DNA of 64,000 nt, from NCBI GenBank assembly GCA_905250025.1, contig CAJNOJ010000040.1, forward strand, positions 62,001 through 126,000, written 5' to 3'. A program made the position numbers and the translations under genes. The notes under the pieces were generated by a model. The model had not been told where the DNA came from. It worked only from the letters and a program-made list of their open reading frames with translations, and did not search any database. Source of the DNA: Adineta ricciae. Its lineage: Eukaryota > Rotifera > Eurotatoria > Adinetida > Adinetidae. Below are positions 29,001 through 41,863 of the stretch, piece after piece (within the stretch, counting starts at the first letter, position 1; each line of letters starts with the position of its first letter).

Positions 29001-32000
29001 ATTTCGAGCGTTGCCATAAGGAGAAGCATTCATTTATCAATTGCATCTGTTTGTCGAATTCAGATGTCAACGATACAAACATCTCCGGTGTGAACTGAAT
29101 CAAAATTTCGAGAAGAAATTCAAAGAAACTTGTTTCTTACTTGTTTCAATGTTAAGATCATCGTATCGATGGTTGCAATGGCTTTCGATTTCTTAACTGA
29201 CCGAGCCAAGATTTGTAGAATGAATTCGAAACAAAGTGATTGGTCTTGTATGAGAGTTTCATAATCAATATGACGAATAATACTTTCCAGAAAGACTTTA
29301 TTCTCCGGAACGATCAAGTATTGTTCCGATTGTTGAAGCAGATTTTGTAAATCATCGCGATATTCATTGAATATCGACCAATGTTTGCATTGTTTCAACA
29401 ATTCCAGTAGGTAGATATGGAATTGTTGTTGCAACTTTTTATTTAATCCTTCGTTCTTATCAATCGTTTGTTTGAGCAACTGGATGAGTGATGATTGATC
29501 GGAATTTAATTTGCGTTTTTTCTTCTCGGTTAGTTTTATCGATTGGACTAACTGTGAGATTAGATGGCAAATGTATTCCGAATCAGTGATGATTTCGTTT
29601 TCATGATGTTTGATTGTTTGGATGAATAAATCGAAATCATTCGTCGTATATTTGATTTTGCTTTGAAAAAGCTTCAGGACTGTCGAACGAATCGTTCGAA
29701 CAGATGAATGGAGAAGAAAACCGAAGATTAGAACGGAAAGATTGTTGTATTCCGCTGTTGGACATTGTTTCAGAAGGTATTTTAAGATAATTTCTTGTTC
29801 ACGAGATTTCTCTGTGAAATTAAGATAATGCTCAGCAAGGAAAACAACTAGTTGATTAGCGGATGAAAATTGTTCATTGAAAAGAAGAGAGAGAAAAGAG
29901 ATTTTCTCTTCTGAACATAACCATTGTATACATTCAGATAGAAAGTCATTCCAAAATGCCGATTGACTGGCATCTACAAGGAAACGAATGCAAACAGAAA
30001 GAAAAACAGGCTGGTTTACTTTTTGGCAAAGCTTGAATGAACAATTTCCAGAGTGTTGAGTAACTTGATGAAATAAACGGATGTTTTTTTACTACATGAG
30101 TCTCAAGAAGAGTTTGGTAATCCATCGTGTTTGTTTTTTCATCATCTGGCAGTGTAATCTTCAGAAGATAAGCAAATTCTAGGGTTGGGAATGTGGATAA
30201 TCGAATGACTTACTTCTTTCGCTAATTTTTTCAACAATTTGAAAATCATAACAGTTGCTAATTCAATGTACTCATTAACATCTTGTTGTTTTATTGTTTC
30301 GACTCCAAGTAGAGTGTAAATGATCGCAAATTTGATCCAATTCGGTCGATTGTGTTCAACAAGACGTAAGACTTCATCATGTTCCTGTAATAATGGTAAT
30401 AAAACATCCTTTCGTTCACTGGTATTCGTCAATGATTGAATAAACGTTTCAATCGTTGATGATAACGTTTCCATTGTTGCCGATTTAAATACTTTCTTCG
30501 TTAGTTTAAGTAACGGTGAGAGAGAATGTTTGTGTTGCTTGTAACTATCCAAGAGATTATTTAGAAGATTCAATTCCGACGGTGTTGTTGGAAATAGTAA
30601 ATGAAGATATTTATTTTCACTTGTTGAATCAATAGATAACAAACGGACGATCGATTGTTGAACTGCTGACCATTCGTCGGTTTCTCGCTGAAGAATCTTC
30701 TGTAAAATATCGTTAATTTGCTGATTGTTTGTGAGATTGAGTTCTTCGAGAAGACAGATCGCTTCCTGAACAACTTTTGCTTCATTATCAGCCAATCGAG
30801 ATAATAACACATCAATGAGAAATTCATTTTCAATATTTTGCTTCGACTTGACTCCTTCGCGAATACGTTGCAATGCTTCGATACGTAGTTGAGCTTGTGG
30901 GTGGTTGAGACAAATGGCGAGTGAGGCATGGTCAGACAACGGTTGGTGTTTGAATCCAGTCGCTGTCATCGATGCGAATTCTCTAATACGTTTTCGTTCT
31001 TCACTCGCGGAACAATTCTCTGTTTGTTGACGAATGTTGTCGTCGAAGTCGATGGGATATTTGCGTTCGATAATCGAAGCTAAGGACACTAAATAGGTAT
31101 TATTTTTACCAGTGAAGTGTTTGATAAAGCAATTGATGATGAATTTCAGGATTTGAGAATTGAATTTCAGTGTGTTTAATGTTTTTTCAATCAATGTCGA
31201 GAATTGTTGTTCGTGGTCGGTTTCCATTTGATTGGCATCTTTGATGACATGATTGAGCAGTTGCTCGAACCATCCGCAAAGGAAATTATCGATGCGAACT
31301 TCGCTGGATAGTTGAAAGATTTCGTCAATGATGTTTGGCATGTTGCACAACTTAAGAAAACATCTGTGAAAAGAGAAAAGACGAGTTGGTGATTGATCAT
31401 AAAGTTTAAATATACCGATCGGGTAAAGAAAGATGATGTTGGTTATTGAGAAAAACCGAAATGATCAGAAGATTTTCTTTGACGATATCATCAGACAAAC
31501 CCTATGAAGGAAATAAACGAAGAAATGAATTCGATTGAGATTAGTTGAATATACTTTGGAAACAATGTTTAATATTTCGTCTTGAATATTTGTTTGAAAT
31601 GTGAATATATTCGATAGATGTGAAAGGATTAAATAAGTTGCTCGTTTATAATCGACAGATTTCGATTTTAAACCTTTTAATAAGTACGGCATGAGATGAG
31701 CGATGAAATTCTCTTCGTTTAAATTCGTTTTATTCTTCTTCTTCTTTTTCTTCTTGTGCGATAATGAATGTAAAATAGTCGAACACAAAGTTTTCAAATA
31801 GAAATTGATTATCACACGCAATGACGAATGATTCGAACCGAATTCCTAAATTTAAATTCGATGAAACAGTAAATATGTTTCAGTAATTCATTACTTTCAC
31901 CGCCATAGCAGCTGATTCACAGATGAAATTCAGAAACCCTAAATCAGTTGCACACCGATTAGCCATAACAAGACCGGGAATCGTTGTACCAGCATCCTAA

Positions 32001-32661
32001 ACCGACTTTCATTCACATCTCTGTTCATTGGGATAAAATTTTTTACTTGAGCTGATTTCAGCCATGCCCAATTACTATTTTTCTCATTCAGACGAAACAT
32101 TTGAATAGCCCGTGCGAAATAATTGTGCTCATGATACGGTAATATGCATCGCATGAGATCATCAACATTGTAAAAATGAATGAAGAATCTTGAAAAGAAA
32201 ATTTCATTTTCTGCTTTGAGGGAAATACAACATATCTTACCGATGTATTAACCATTCGAGTGCTTTATGTGCTGGACTGAGTAGAAAATATGGTGAAAGA
32301 CGAATAAGAAATCGTCGAATAGTCAAGTTCAACGATTCATTGACTTCTTTTGTTTGTATACTACGTTCGAATGTCAGACTTGTATCACTAAATAGTACTC
32401 GTTCGAATTCTTCAAAACCGGAGTCAAGTAAACATAGTTCTTCGAAGCCATTCGTACCTGAAAAATGAGTTTATATGAAAAAAAGACGGATCATATCGTT
32501 CCGATCGGCTTACCAAGACAATAAATTGTTTCGCGATCAAGTGTCGAAGCAACTTTCGGATCATAGAGAAACGATGCACGTTTACGATTTTCACTATCAG
32601 TCAATTGCCATTGCGTATGAGCATCAGCAAGTTTATTCAATTGTAACTTCAATGAAGTCAT
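23048..32661 (-). CDS. HEATR1: HEATR1/UTP10, HEAT-repeat component of the U3 small-subunit processome
   Basis: HEATR1 (yeast Utp10) is a large nucleolar HEAT-repeat protein needed for rDNA transcription and early 18S pre-rRNA processing. The N-terminus MTSLKLQLNKLADAH then FLYDPKVASTLDRETIYCLG matches the family, as does MRCILPYHEHNYFARAIQMF (about 32.1 kb). Conserved C-terminal parts are EQEQTAQTALFTIKLLAKR (about 27.0 kb) and AELMEDANDEVEKTCHRV followed by GESLQDYF at the end (23.05-23.22 kb). The span fits about 2,000 residues, like human HEATR1 (about 2,140). The Met at 32661 sits 9 nt after an AG. Introns are mostly about 50 bp, but one of 2,112 bp (24855-26966) holds a whole zinc transporter gene on the other strand. 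Confidence 0.93.
25163..25169. promoter_or_regulatory. Match to metal-response-element core upstream of the zinc transporter
   Basis: GCGCGCA is the reverse complement of TGCGCGC, which fits the MTF-1 metal response element core TGCRCNC. It lies about 300 bp upstream of the SLC30 start. A 7-base degenerate match is expected by chance, so this is only suggestive. Confidence 0.15.
25287..25307. repeat. Perfect 8-bp stem-loop upstream of SLC30
   Basis: GGGGAGCA (25287-25294), a 5-nt loop, then TGCTCCCC (25300-25307). It lies in a locally GC-rich part of the HEATR1 intron, about 160 bp before the zinc transporter start. Its function is unknown. Confidence 0.6.
25470..26932 (+). CDS. SLC30A1: Zinc transporter of the cation diffusion facilitator family (ZnT1-like)
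   Basis: This family moves Zn2+ out of the cytosol in exchange for protons. Two exons (25470-26126, 26180-26932) give 469 residues. HxxxD zinc sites are visible in TM2 (H58/D62, FHMLSD) and TM5 (H260/D264, HVLADALGS). Between TM4 and TM5 is a loop with repeated HGHSHGG-type His/Gly units (about residues 150-185). After TM6 comes the cytosolic domain (VYGIHELHIWRLTNEK). The sequence around NMHGVFLHVLADALGS is most like SLC30A1/A10. The tail is Cys-rich (LLRCADAECDTQTCC). The gene lies inside a HEATR1 intron on the opposite strand, and its stop is 34 bp from the HEATR1 exon. An AG acceptor lies 43 nt before the ATG. Assignment within ZnT1/ZnT10 is inferred. Confidence 0.93.
26932..26937 (+). 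promoter_or_regulatory. Poly(A) signal overlapping the SLC30 stop codon
   Basis: AATAAA shares its first A with the TGA stop (TGAATAAATGA). Cleavage 10-30 nt downstream would end the mRNA before or at the HEATR1 splice donor at 26966. Confidence 0.5.
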
Positions 32662-34703
32662 TTTGAAATCTAACCAGACGCAAAACTGATTGCAAATAGG
32701 TTCGTGAGGGCAAATACATTGAAATAAATCAATCCCATTCGCGGAGAATGATTTCGAATAAACTTTCATACATTGCGCCTCCTAGTCCAGCTATTCACTC
32801 CAACATCCAACGCCATCTATTCGAGAACTTTGATTAATAATTTCTATACGGAAAAATATTTTTATTTCTGTAAGACTTGTCAAGCCCACGACTTCATTTG
32901 CAGAGTAAATCTGATTTTGAAAAGTAGACATAAACAGATTTGTTTTTAATAAAATAATCCGACGTTTTCATTCACACAAAGTTAGAAATGGTACAAAAGA
33001 TTTGCATTAGAAGTCATTTGTTGTAGGATTGACATATTTTTATGTCTGAATGCACAGCAAATATATCCCCGTATACCTCAGTTTCTTTTTATAATTTCAT
33101 TTTCCGAGACACAAACTAGAACTGCGATCCTTAATGTTTTTCCAGTGTTTCAGTGTAATCAAACGTAATCATCGATGATCTATTTGTGCCTGATGAGTTC
33201 CAGGTAAATTGCTGAGTCTTTCTCTCAGCCTGAAACTTTGTTGGTGTTAATTGAGAAACTTTCTTTCATACACTCACTCATCCTTATATATTCGCCTTTT
33301 AATTCCAAGTGAAAGTGGTTTCTAACAAATTCTTGAACAAAAGCCTGGACTTAGACATAATCGGATGAATGCGGGTCTCTGCAAAGGAGAGAAGCATATA
33401 TTTACTAAATATATGCTTATAATCTTCATCATACGAAGACCGAAAGAAGAAACATCAAATCAATTCATTACTACGTTTCTCAGTAATCGACTAGAGAAAA
33501 AGGGGATCAAAAGTAATGAAGTAAATAAAAGAGAAACAGCTAATAACATGTATTTTCTTCTTATACATGTATCAAGGACAAAAACTAACTGACAAAACAG
33601 CAAGTAACCCTATCTGTGCGATAGTAAACATATAATTCATAATTCAGTAGGTAGTTCGAAACTGAATATGATGAGTAGACATTTATGAATGAATACGAGG
33701 GGAAATGCGAGCCGGAAACGATAGAAAATAGTCGTGGTTATCAATAGAAACACAAGAAAACAACTAGTAGAGACCATTCGTACATATGTTAACATCGATC
33801 TCTAATCGAACTAACAAAGTCTCACAGCGACAATGTTATTTATCTGAAGTTATCGATTACGAGATGAGTTCTTTCCCTATTAGTTCTCGATCAATAAATA
33901 ACAGCAGAATATTATGAAGATCTTCGTGTGTGTTGATCTAATTTGAAAATAGTTTTCATTTAATTTCTTGCACTATAAGTTTTCTTCATGCTTCGGAAAA
34001 AAGTGCAAGTAACTGTTCCTGATTTCTCGTTTTTCACAGAGAAACAAATCTCTCATGTGCAGCTACGTTATAATTATAATAATTAATTCAAGATATAATG
34101 ATCTCTGTTGTTTTTTTTCTCGTCGCTTCTTCTTTTTCTTTTTTCTACCTTTGAGACAAACAAGAGAAGGAGAAAAGAATGCCGGAGAGGTGATAAATTT
34201 TCGCAAACGTCCTCCACACGATATATATATGAGCACTTATTTATTCATTTACCGAATGCAATAATCATTTATTATAAAGTTACGGTAAGTTTTGATTGTT
34301 CTGCATATATATATATATTTAGTTAACGTTCAAGCATACGTCCTCACGTATTTATTGCCATATGCAGATGTTTGGGAGAAAAAATCTAGCATAAAACTTT
34401 TTCTTCGTCTTTGTCCTAGTTTTTTTAAAAGCCGATGTAAGAACACATGCTCATATAAGCGTATATGGTAAGACGAGCATTTACAGTGTATCATTAAAAG
34501 AAAGACTTTTATTATCATTTCATTCCTCTTTTATATCTTACGCATTGTTACTAAATTCTAGTAGGAGAGGAGAGAAAAAGCGGTAAGAAGGGCTTTGCAT
34601 TCTGGTGACATGTCATTTGATAGATAGTGAATTCTGACAAGTAATCTATCTAGTTGGCAAAATCATATTTTTCTTCTTTGGAAATAAAGTTCTAGAAACA
34701 GAC
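32662..34703. other. Intergenic between HEATR1 and the GPCR (divergent genes)
   Basis: Both genes point outward, so this 2 kb should hold both promoters. The sequence is A/T-rich with homopolymer and TA-rich tracts (for example 34303-34321). Open frames here, such as 33365-33592 and 34055-34264 plus, are low-complexity and unrecognisable. Confidence 0.55.
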
Positions 34704-36365
34704 ATGATTGAACGTATCATTGGCTTTGCTGCGTTGACAATTGTGACGATTCTTGGTAATGTGATTATTATAATTGCTATTTGTGTTGAACCTCGATTAA
34801 AAAGTGTATGTGTTTTTTGAATAATTCACTGTGAATAACTTTCGATTTTAGGTGAGCAATTATCTCATAATTAATTTAGCTGTTGCTGATTTCTTTGTTG
34901 GCACAACCGTTATTCCATTTATATCTCTATGGGAAGTCTACGGTGAATGGCAATTTGGCGTACGGTTGTGTAACATTTGGTTATGCTGTACTTTATTATT
35001 TTGCACCGTATCGTTTTTAACAATGTCTGCAATTGCATTGGATCGATATTTGTATTTGATTGAATCTAAAATGGACAGGAAAAGGCGGACGGTACGACGA
35101 GCTTTCTCATTAATTATATTAACTTGGTTAATACCAGCTATGGTATGGCTGCCAGGTATGTAGAGGTTGAATTGTTGATGGCGAAGAATGACGATTTTGT
35201 GTTGCTAATTGCAGGTGTATTTGCACATAGTTATCTCGCTGAATATTCGCCTATTGTTCTACCGGAAAATGGTTGTTATTTACAAGCTCGTGCTGTTTAT
35301 GTTTTAATTGCAACGACTCTACTTTTCTTCTTGCCGATGATTGGAATGATTGTTCTATACATAAAAATCTTCCGTGTACTACACGGTCAGATGAGTAAAT
35401 TATTAATTTGGTTAACTGAGGTCAAACGGAATAGTGGTGATCGTACGTCTCAAACCACTGTTTTCGATCCATTGACAGGGATGTGCAACGAAGGAACAGG
35501 CGTTGGACGAGGACCTGTATCGACGGCGAGCACCACATCCAATTTTCATCAGCAAAACACACGCTGTTCCGCACATGGCAGTATGAATGCTAACAATTAC
35601 ATTCATCACCACGCACGTATAGCAAACAATTACGCAATGAATCGAGCATTGAAAAATCTTCCTCACATCGAAACAAGTAAATACCGTTTAACATCCACAT
35701 CGACTCTCCCACCATCATCTCCTTCGCCAATGCAACCAACGCCACAACCACAACTAGAACCCTTACCTTCTACTCCTACTGTACCGTTGAATACAAAACA
35801 TAAATTTCGTCGTGCCGTTCACGCGATCGTCTGGCTCGGACGTACACGAGATATCGCCGGAACACACAAAGGTTCGTTTAAAGAATATCGTGAAAGTTCT
35901 CAAGCACGTACAAATAAGAAGTTATTTTACACGTCAACATGGTCATCGTCGGCAGCATCAAACAATAACACGTTACGACTTTCACGTAATTCAACATATA
36001 GACGTGCAATATCGACAACAGATTCTCTGTTACAAAGGCAGATAAGTCTTGCACGACGACAACAACAACAAAAAGTGCGTTTAGCAAAGCAACGCCGCGT
36101 CGCACGTACACTTGGAGTGCTTATTTTTGTTTTTCTCGTGTCTTGGTTACCCTTCACTATTCTCTGGCCCGTTCAACGATTCTTTGGTATTCAGTACGTA
36201 TCAAATAGTTTATTAAGGAAAACACTTTGGCTGACATATGCAAACACATTTATTAATCCATTTCTTTATTTTTTTTCGAATAACGATTTTCGTTATGCAT
36301 TACGACGAATTCTAAAATGTTGCTTACGACAAAACGGCAGTAGTACAAATATACAAGGCAAATAG
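34704..36365 (+). CDS. Class A (rhodopsin-like) GPCR, orphan, aminergic-like fold
   Basis: Three exons (34704-34805, 34852-35155, 35215-36365) give 518 residues. TM1 has GN, TM2 has NLAVAD (D47), TM3 begins with the disulphide Cys of RLCNIW (C74) and ends in DRY (D98-Y100). TM6 has SWLPF and TM7 has INPFLYF. The third intracellular loop is very long (about 200 residues) and rich in Ser, Pro, His and Asn, as in muscarinic and other amine receptors. The position that holds the amine-binding Asp in those receptors (3.32, 17 residues before the DRY Asp) is Thr81, so an ordinary amine ligand is doubtful. The N-terminus before TM1 is only a few residues, and the frame stays open upstream without another ATG, so a further 5' exon is possible. 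The ligand is unknown. Confidence 0.88.
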
Positions 36366-36375
36366 ACAAAAACGA

Positions 36376-39300
36376 TTAGGCGGTTTTTTTTCGAGCATAT
36401 AGTTTTTCTTGATTATCTGTTAAATTTAATGTTTCATGAACAAAATGTTTTCTTCCTTCAGTAAAATCAGCTACGACATCACCATGGCCTTCAACAATCC
36501 ACTTTGTTGTCAATAAACCTTCAATACCTACAGGACCACGTGCATGTATACGTCCCGTGCTGATTCCAACTTCAGCACCTAGTCAAAAGGAAATCATTCA
36601 TTTCAGCTAGCGAGGAGAGATGATGAGCTTACCTAAGCCGAATCGATAGCCGTCGGAGAAACGTGTACTGACATTATGAAACACGCAGGCGCTATCTACG
36701 TTATTAAGGAAACTACTAGCAGTATTCTCTAGAAGAAAGTAAGAAAAGGACATGTCGGAGATTTTTTTAATAAAAATTTCAATATGACATACGATTTTCT
36801 GTAACAATGGAATCAGTATGGTTTGAACTAAATTTATTAATATGATCGATTGCGTCTTTTACGTCATCAACGACTTCGATTGAACATTGCAAGTCACCGT
36901 ATTCAACACAGAGAGATGTTGCTGATGGTGGCGGAAATGGAATCATCGTTGCCAAACGTGGACCTGAGTATACTTTGACCTAAATGGCAATTTTGTACAA
37001 GTAACATTATCAGCGGGAAGTATTTGAGTCATGTTATTATTGAAGTAGTGTTTTTCTCATGTTGAATTATCGTCAAAAATCCAATATGCAGTTGTTTTTC
37101 TTTCCCTTATCAAAATCTGATGAGAACAACAAAATCTGTTCTTATTTTTGTTGTGTTGTATCCCAAAAATAGAGTACTCTTATCTTAGCCGCATTGATTT
37201 CTGAATCAATCTGCGAAAGACAAACAAAAAGGGACTTATCCATACCTTTTCAAGCCGTAATAAGTCAATCAATGATTCAAAAAATGGCGTTCGAACAAGG
37301 TCCTTGTGAATAAGTAAAGTTTCCATTGCATTACATGCGCTTGGATAATCACATTTAGAATCTCGAACTAATTAAATAGATGAAAAAGAAAATGAAGAAA
37401 GTAATCCTTTTTGCTTTCGTCATACTGATGCGTAAAGCCATATCTAAATCTGCATCTGTATCGACGTAGACATGACAAATGCCTTCTGCATGACCTAAGA
37501 CAGGTATTTGTAAACTTTGTTTTTGTACAGAACGGACAAGATCATTTGAACCACGTGGAATCACTAAATCGATGTATTTTCCTAATTGAAGAAGGTCTGA
37601 TACTTGTTCACGGGTGCTGATCTGCAAGAATAAATGACTTAAAGATCGAGTAAGCAGATAGATATTTACTAAAGAAATCGTTTCACGAGGAACATAAGAT
37701 TCGAGTGCGTCTTGCATCAATTTTGTTAGAATTTCATTGGAATATTTTGCTTCGGAACCGCCTTTCAACAGAAGGCCATTACCAGAACATATCGAGAGAG
37801 CCGCTATTTGCGGTAAACTATCGGGTCGGGATTCGAATATGACCAAAAGAACCCCAATGGGTGTTGTAATTTGTTTCAACATTAAACCGTCTGCAAGACG
37901 TGTGCGTCGAACTGTTTGTCCTAGATTGCATGCAAAGGAAATGAATCTACAGCGGAATGAAAAGCTGAAGTGATGAACAAACCAAGTACGTCCGCTTTTT
38001 CCGCAATCTGTTGAAGACCGACAGATAGGGTTTGTAATTTCTTCTCTGATAAGCCGAGACGAGAGACTAATGATGATTTGAGACCTAGATGAGAAAGTTC
38101 TTTTTTCGAGATTATCGTAAGTTCAATCTATCAAACCAGTTTTTTTCGCCTGTTCCAAATCAAACTTATTCGCTTGAAGAATATCGTTTGAATAATCAAG
38201 TAAATTCGATGCCATTTTATTGATAATCGATCGACGTTCGTCGCTCGACAGCTTTTGTAATTGCCGACTACCATCGCGTGCTATAACAAACATCTTATTC
38301 CATTTATTCGACTAGAAACGTCGGACACCTACCTTTTACTGCTTGTACTTCAGCTGGTACACCTTGATTCGGAACTTTTGTAAAGAATGTTCCGATTTGT
38401 TTTCCATCCATAATATTCAACATTCCTTTGTCGAGTTGACCATTGCTAATAACAACACCAACGTTATGCTCCAATGCCCATGATGCGCATTTGACCTAAA
38501 GCACAAGCTGATTTTCAGCAAGAAGAAATGAGAAATTCAAATATACCTTCGATTCCATTCCACCTGTGCCCACTTTAGACCCAGCACCAAATGCAATCAT
38601 TTGTGCATCTTGCTTTGGACAAAAGGTATGCAATAATCTCGAACCTTCCTGATCCGGTGGCCCTGTATACAAACCGTTCACATCACTCATAATCAATAAC
38701 AAGTCTGCTGATATTAACACAGCTAATCGTGCGGCTAATGAATCATTATCATTGATGACTATACCATCTTTAGCTGCTGTCACTTCGGCATCTGTGTCTA
38801 ATATTGCTGCAACAGCATCATTGGTATTAAGAATAGGAATAATATTTAAATTGAGTAACTCATCCAACGTAGCTTGCAAATTCTTTCGGCTATGCGAATT
38901 GTAAAAATCGCTCTTAGTTACTAGGACTTGTGCCACGCCGATATTATATTGTTGAAACATGCGTTCATAAAATGACATGAGACCTTTTTGTCCAAACGCC
39001 GCACACGCTTGTCTTTGTATAGCTACTCGACTGTTTTGCAGCATATCTTTTGGTGAAAGAGATTTTCTCATGGTCATTGTCATCATTGCTTCTTGACGTA
39101 GAACTTGCCGACCGAACGCCACTGCTCCACTGGTGACTAATAACATTTGTCGACCTTCATTTTGCAATTGCGAAACCTGTTCAACTGTTGATGCTAGACG
39201 ACCAATTGCCAGACCATCTTCGTTTTCACGTGTAATCAAAGCAGTACCCAGTTTAACAATAATACGACGCGCATCTTTGATTTCACTGCGTGTCGTAATA

Positions 39301-39488
39301 ACCGGTTTCTTTGGATTGATTGTTCCATTCTTACTGAATACTACAAGAGATCAAATAGATAAAGATGACGATGGGTTTAGACGTGTATATTCACATGATG
39401 AAACTGTGCTTTGAGTACGTTTCAGTGACAAATTCAACGGGCTGATTCTATTCCACGAGGAATGACCATAACGAAACAAGACTGACAT
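36376..39488 (-). CDS. ALDH18A1: Delta-1-pyrroline-5-carboxylate synthase (glutamate 5-kinase plus gamma-glutamyl phosphate reductase)
   Basis: This bifunctional mitochondrial enzyme turns glutamate into P5C for proline and ornithine synthesis, using ATP and NADPH. Exon 1 (39395-39488) encodes an Arg/Ser-rich N-terminus ([15 protein letters not shown]...) that looks like a mitochondrial presequence. The first intron is 54 bp. The kinase domain follows ([68 protein letters not shown]). The reductase (ALDH-fold) domain has [28 protein letters not shown] and the catalytic Cys in [15 protein letters not shown] (about 37.33 kb). The span fits about 790 residues, the usual animal length. The TAA stop is 10 bp from the GPCR stop on the other strand. 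Confidence 0.95.
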
Positions 39489-41863
39489 TCTTCACCTGCG
39501 TACGTATATCTGAATGTAATCTCACCTGTGCACTTTTACACTGACTTTTATTTGTTAAAATTCACTTGTCTTATCACCGATATGATGAACACCACAAATT
39601 CGCACGAGATAATGCGTGTTGGATGATGCAAGCATCGCCTAGATATATTTGACATGCAGTGACAGCGTGGACACTTGCACGATGCTCTGTACTCGATAAA
39701 AAGCATATCATGCAGGATCAGAAAGCAAAGTTTCACCTGTTATCATTGAGTACATGTGGAGAGTACGTTCTTTTTACTTCTATCTCCAGTATGTTATCTT
39801 AAAAGAAGCAGTTATTCTTTCCGTATTGCAATGCACATACTTGTGGTAAAGTTTAGCTTGAGATATTGAACTAGTTATTTCAGTAAATGTAAATTTTGTG
39901 AATTATTTATGAAACTCTTATGCCGTTTCGGGTTTATGAGACATCAGACGGATAATTTTATTTCGAAAAAAAAGTACGAGTCTGTGTGGGTCATTGCGAA
40001 CTATGTCTACACATTCTTTTTTCATCGCATATGGAATGATAAGATAAGTCAAATTCGTATCTTTCACACGAATGTTGATTATTGAAACGAATAAATCAAA
40101 TTTCACCTTTGAATATTTTCTGAAGACTAAAATATGAGGTTCTACGAATATCAATATCACCGATCCATTGGAATGTGCGATATAGAAGAGTCTAATCAGA
40201 AGCAATTGTTTGTTTATTTGCAAATAGACTCGTTCTTTGATATAGATGATTGCGCTCAACTTTCAATGATAAGAATTCTTTTTGTTCGCATTCTTGTTGG
40301 ACAATAACATCTGTGAGTTCGGCTGTTAATTACAAATTAAATCTCGCAGCAAATGTATGCCATACGATTATTATCATTATTTAAAAATTAGCTCGATAGG
40401 CATGGAACTGCATGAACGAGTGTATTGGCACATATGCAAAATAATTACTATTATCTGTCATGCAGTTTCCTTTTATTAATGACAAGCAGAAAAGAGGATT
40501 ATACAAAGCTTATCTTTCATTTTGAAAAGAATACATCACCAATGCGTCGGTAGATTTCATAGAAAAAGAAAAGATATCTTTTCTATTGGACATGATTCGC
40601 TCTACAATTCTTTAGTTTGGATGTCATTTCTTCAGCACATTCTTCTTTGCCATTTGACCGTTGCTAAGCCACGCATGAACATTTCCTCATCATATTATCT
40701 AGTTCAACAGCATTGCCTCGATGATAGTGTATGTGAAACTGAGCGAAAGAAGGGTCGAGATCGCATCCATATATCGGAAATCTTGGCTTTTGTAATCAGG
40801 TTCGTGTACAAGGTCACTAGAGTCGAAGTGACGAATAAGAAGACAGTGTAGATAAAAATTAGATCACATTCATTCATATTTCAAAAAATATCGAAAGGAG
40901 AACTATCAATACTAAAACTTTCTGCTGCTAAGAGAATCTTATAAGACTAGTATTGATGTCTGTTTCTCGTTGGATATGCTGGTATTGATCCATTATTGAT
41001 GAGTATTTATTCCTGTTTTATCATCATTCCAACAAAAGGTTTGTTGATTCTAAACGATTTCTATATACATAACAGCTGATTAACTAACATCATTTGTTTG
41101 AAAATTATCTGTGATTGTATAATAATCATCTTTCTGACATTTAGTAATTACCCTTGACATTATTCCAATGATTATCTTTATCTTCCATATTCATCTCTAA
41201 ATCAGCGTGTTTCTCGTTAGTTTTATCTGATTCTACTTTTCTGACAGAGACGTAGAATCTATTCCGACTCTTGCTGGATATTTACACAGCCGTCAATTAC
41301 TATCAAATGGTAATATGATTAGGAGAAGGAAAAGTCTGTTTGAATTTCCTTTTTCCTAAACGGAAAGCTTTTAAATAATTCAAATACATACAGACATTTC
41401 AAATCGATATGTACAATCATGACTCGGACGAGACGAAACAAAACAATCCACATTTGAATAAATTGACATTTCTTCTCGTTTTTTTTTTATTGACGGTTAT
41501 GGGCTAAGGGAAAGCACATATCATCTAGTGAGTAAACATATAAGAAAACAAAACAAAACAGACACGTGATGACCAAAGGCCACGGGAAGGTCTCCAGGCT
41601 GTGTTAAGTAGCATATAGAGTGACATATTCAAAGAAAAACTGTCGTGAAATAAAATAAAATAATCTTCATGTCGTGAACGAAATCACCTTTCATCTTCTT
41701 ACACAACCTGTCATTTCTGCGGCATCTGGATATGACTGGCACCAGAGGAAGTTGCATATATGTATATAGGTATAATGATGTAAAGCTTCCTGAGAGCCTG
41801 ATCGCGATTGACAAATATATATATAGCGTACGAGTATCACAGATCGAGCAACTTTGCCTTATT
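39489..41863. other. Intergenic between P5CS and innexin
   Basis: 2.4 kb without a supported gene. It holds a broken coding-like stretch on the minus strand (39918-40335, listed separately) and an open frame at 40522-40851 (plus, 109 codons). The minus strand over that second frame also reads as plausible peptide for about 50 codons. I recognise neither. The rest is A/T-rich. Confidence 0.5.
39918..40335 (-). pseudogene. Unrecognised coding-like stretch broken between two frames
   Basis: Reading leftwards from 40335, one minus frame gives about 45 codons of charged, protein-like sequence (LTAELTDVIVQQECEQKEFL...) ending at a stop. From there another frame is open to 39918 (LFYIAHSNGSVILIFVEP... 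to MSHKPETA). A frameshifted relic, or two short exons around an unusual intron, would explain this. Chance is also possible in A/T-rich DNA. I do not recognise the family. Confidence 0.2.

Noticed and set aside
40522..40851. Plus-strand frame of 109 codons as a gene
   Set aside because: No domain or partner exons. The opposite strand is equally peptide-like for part of it, so neither can be supported.
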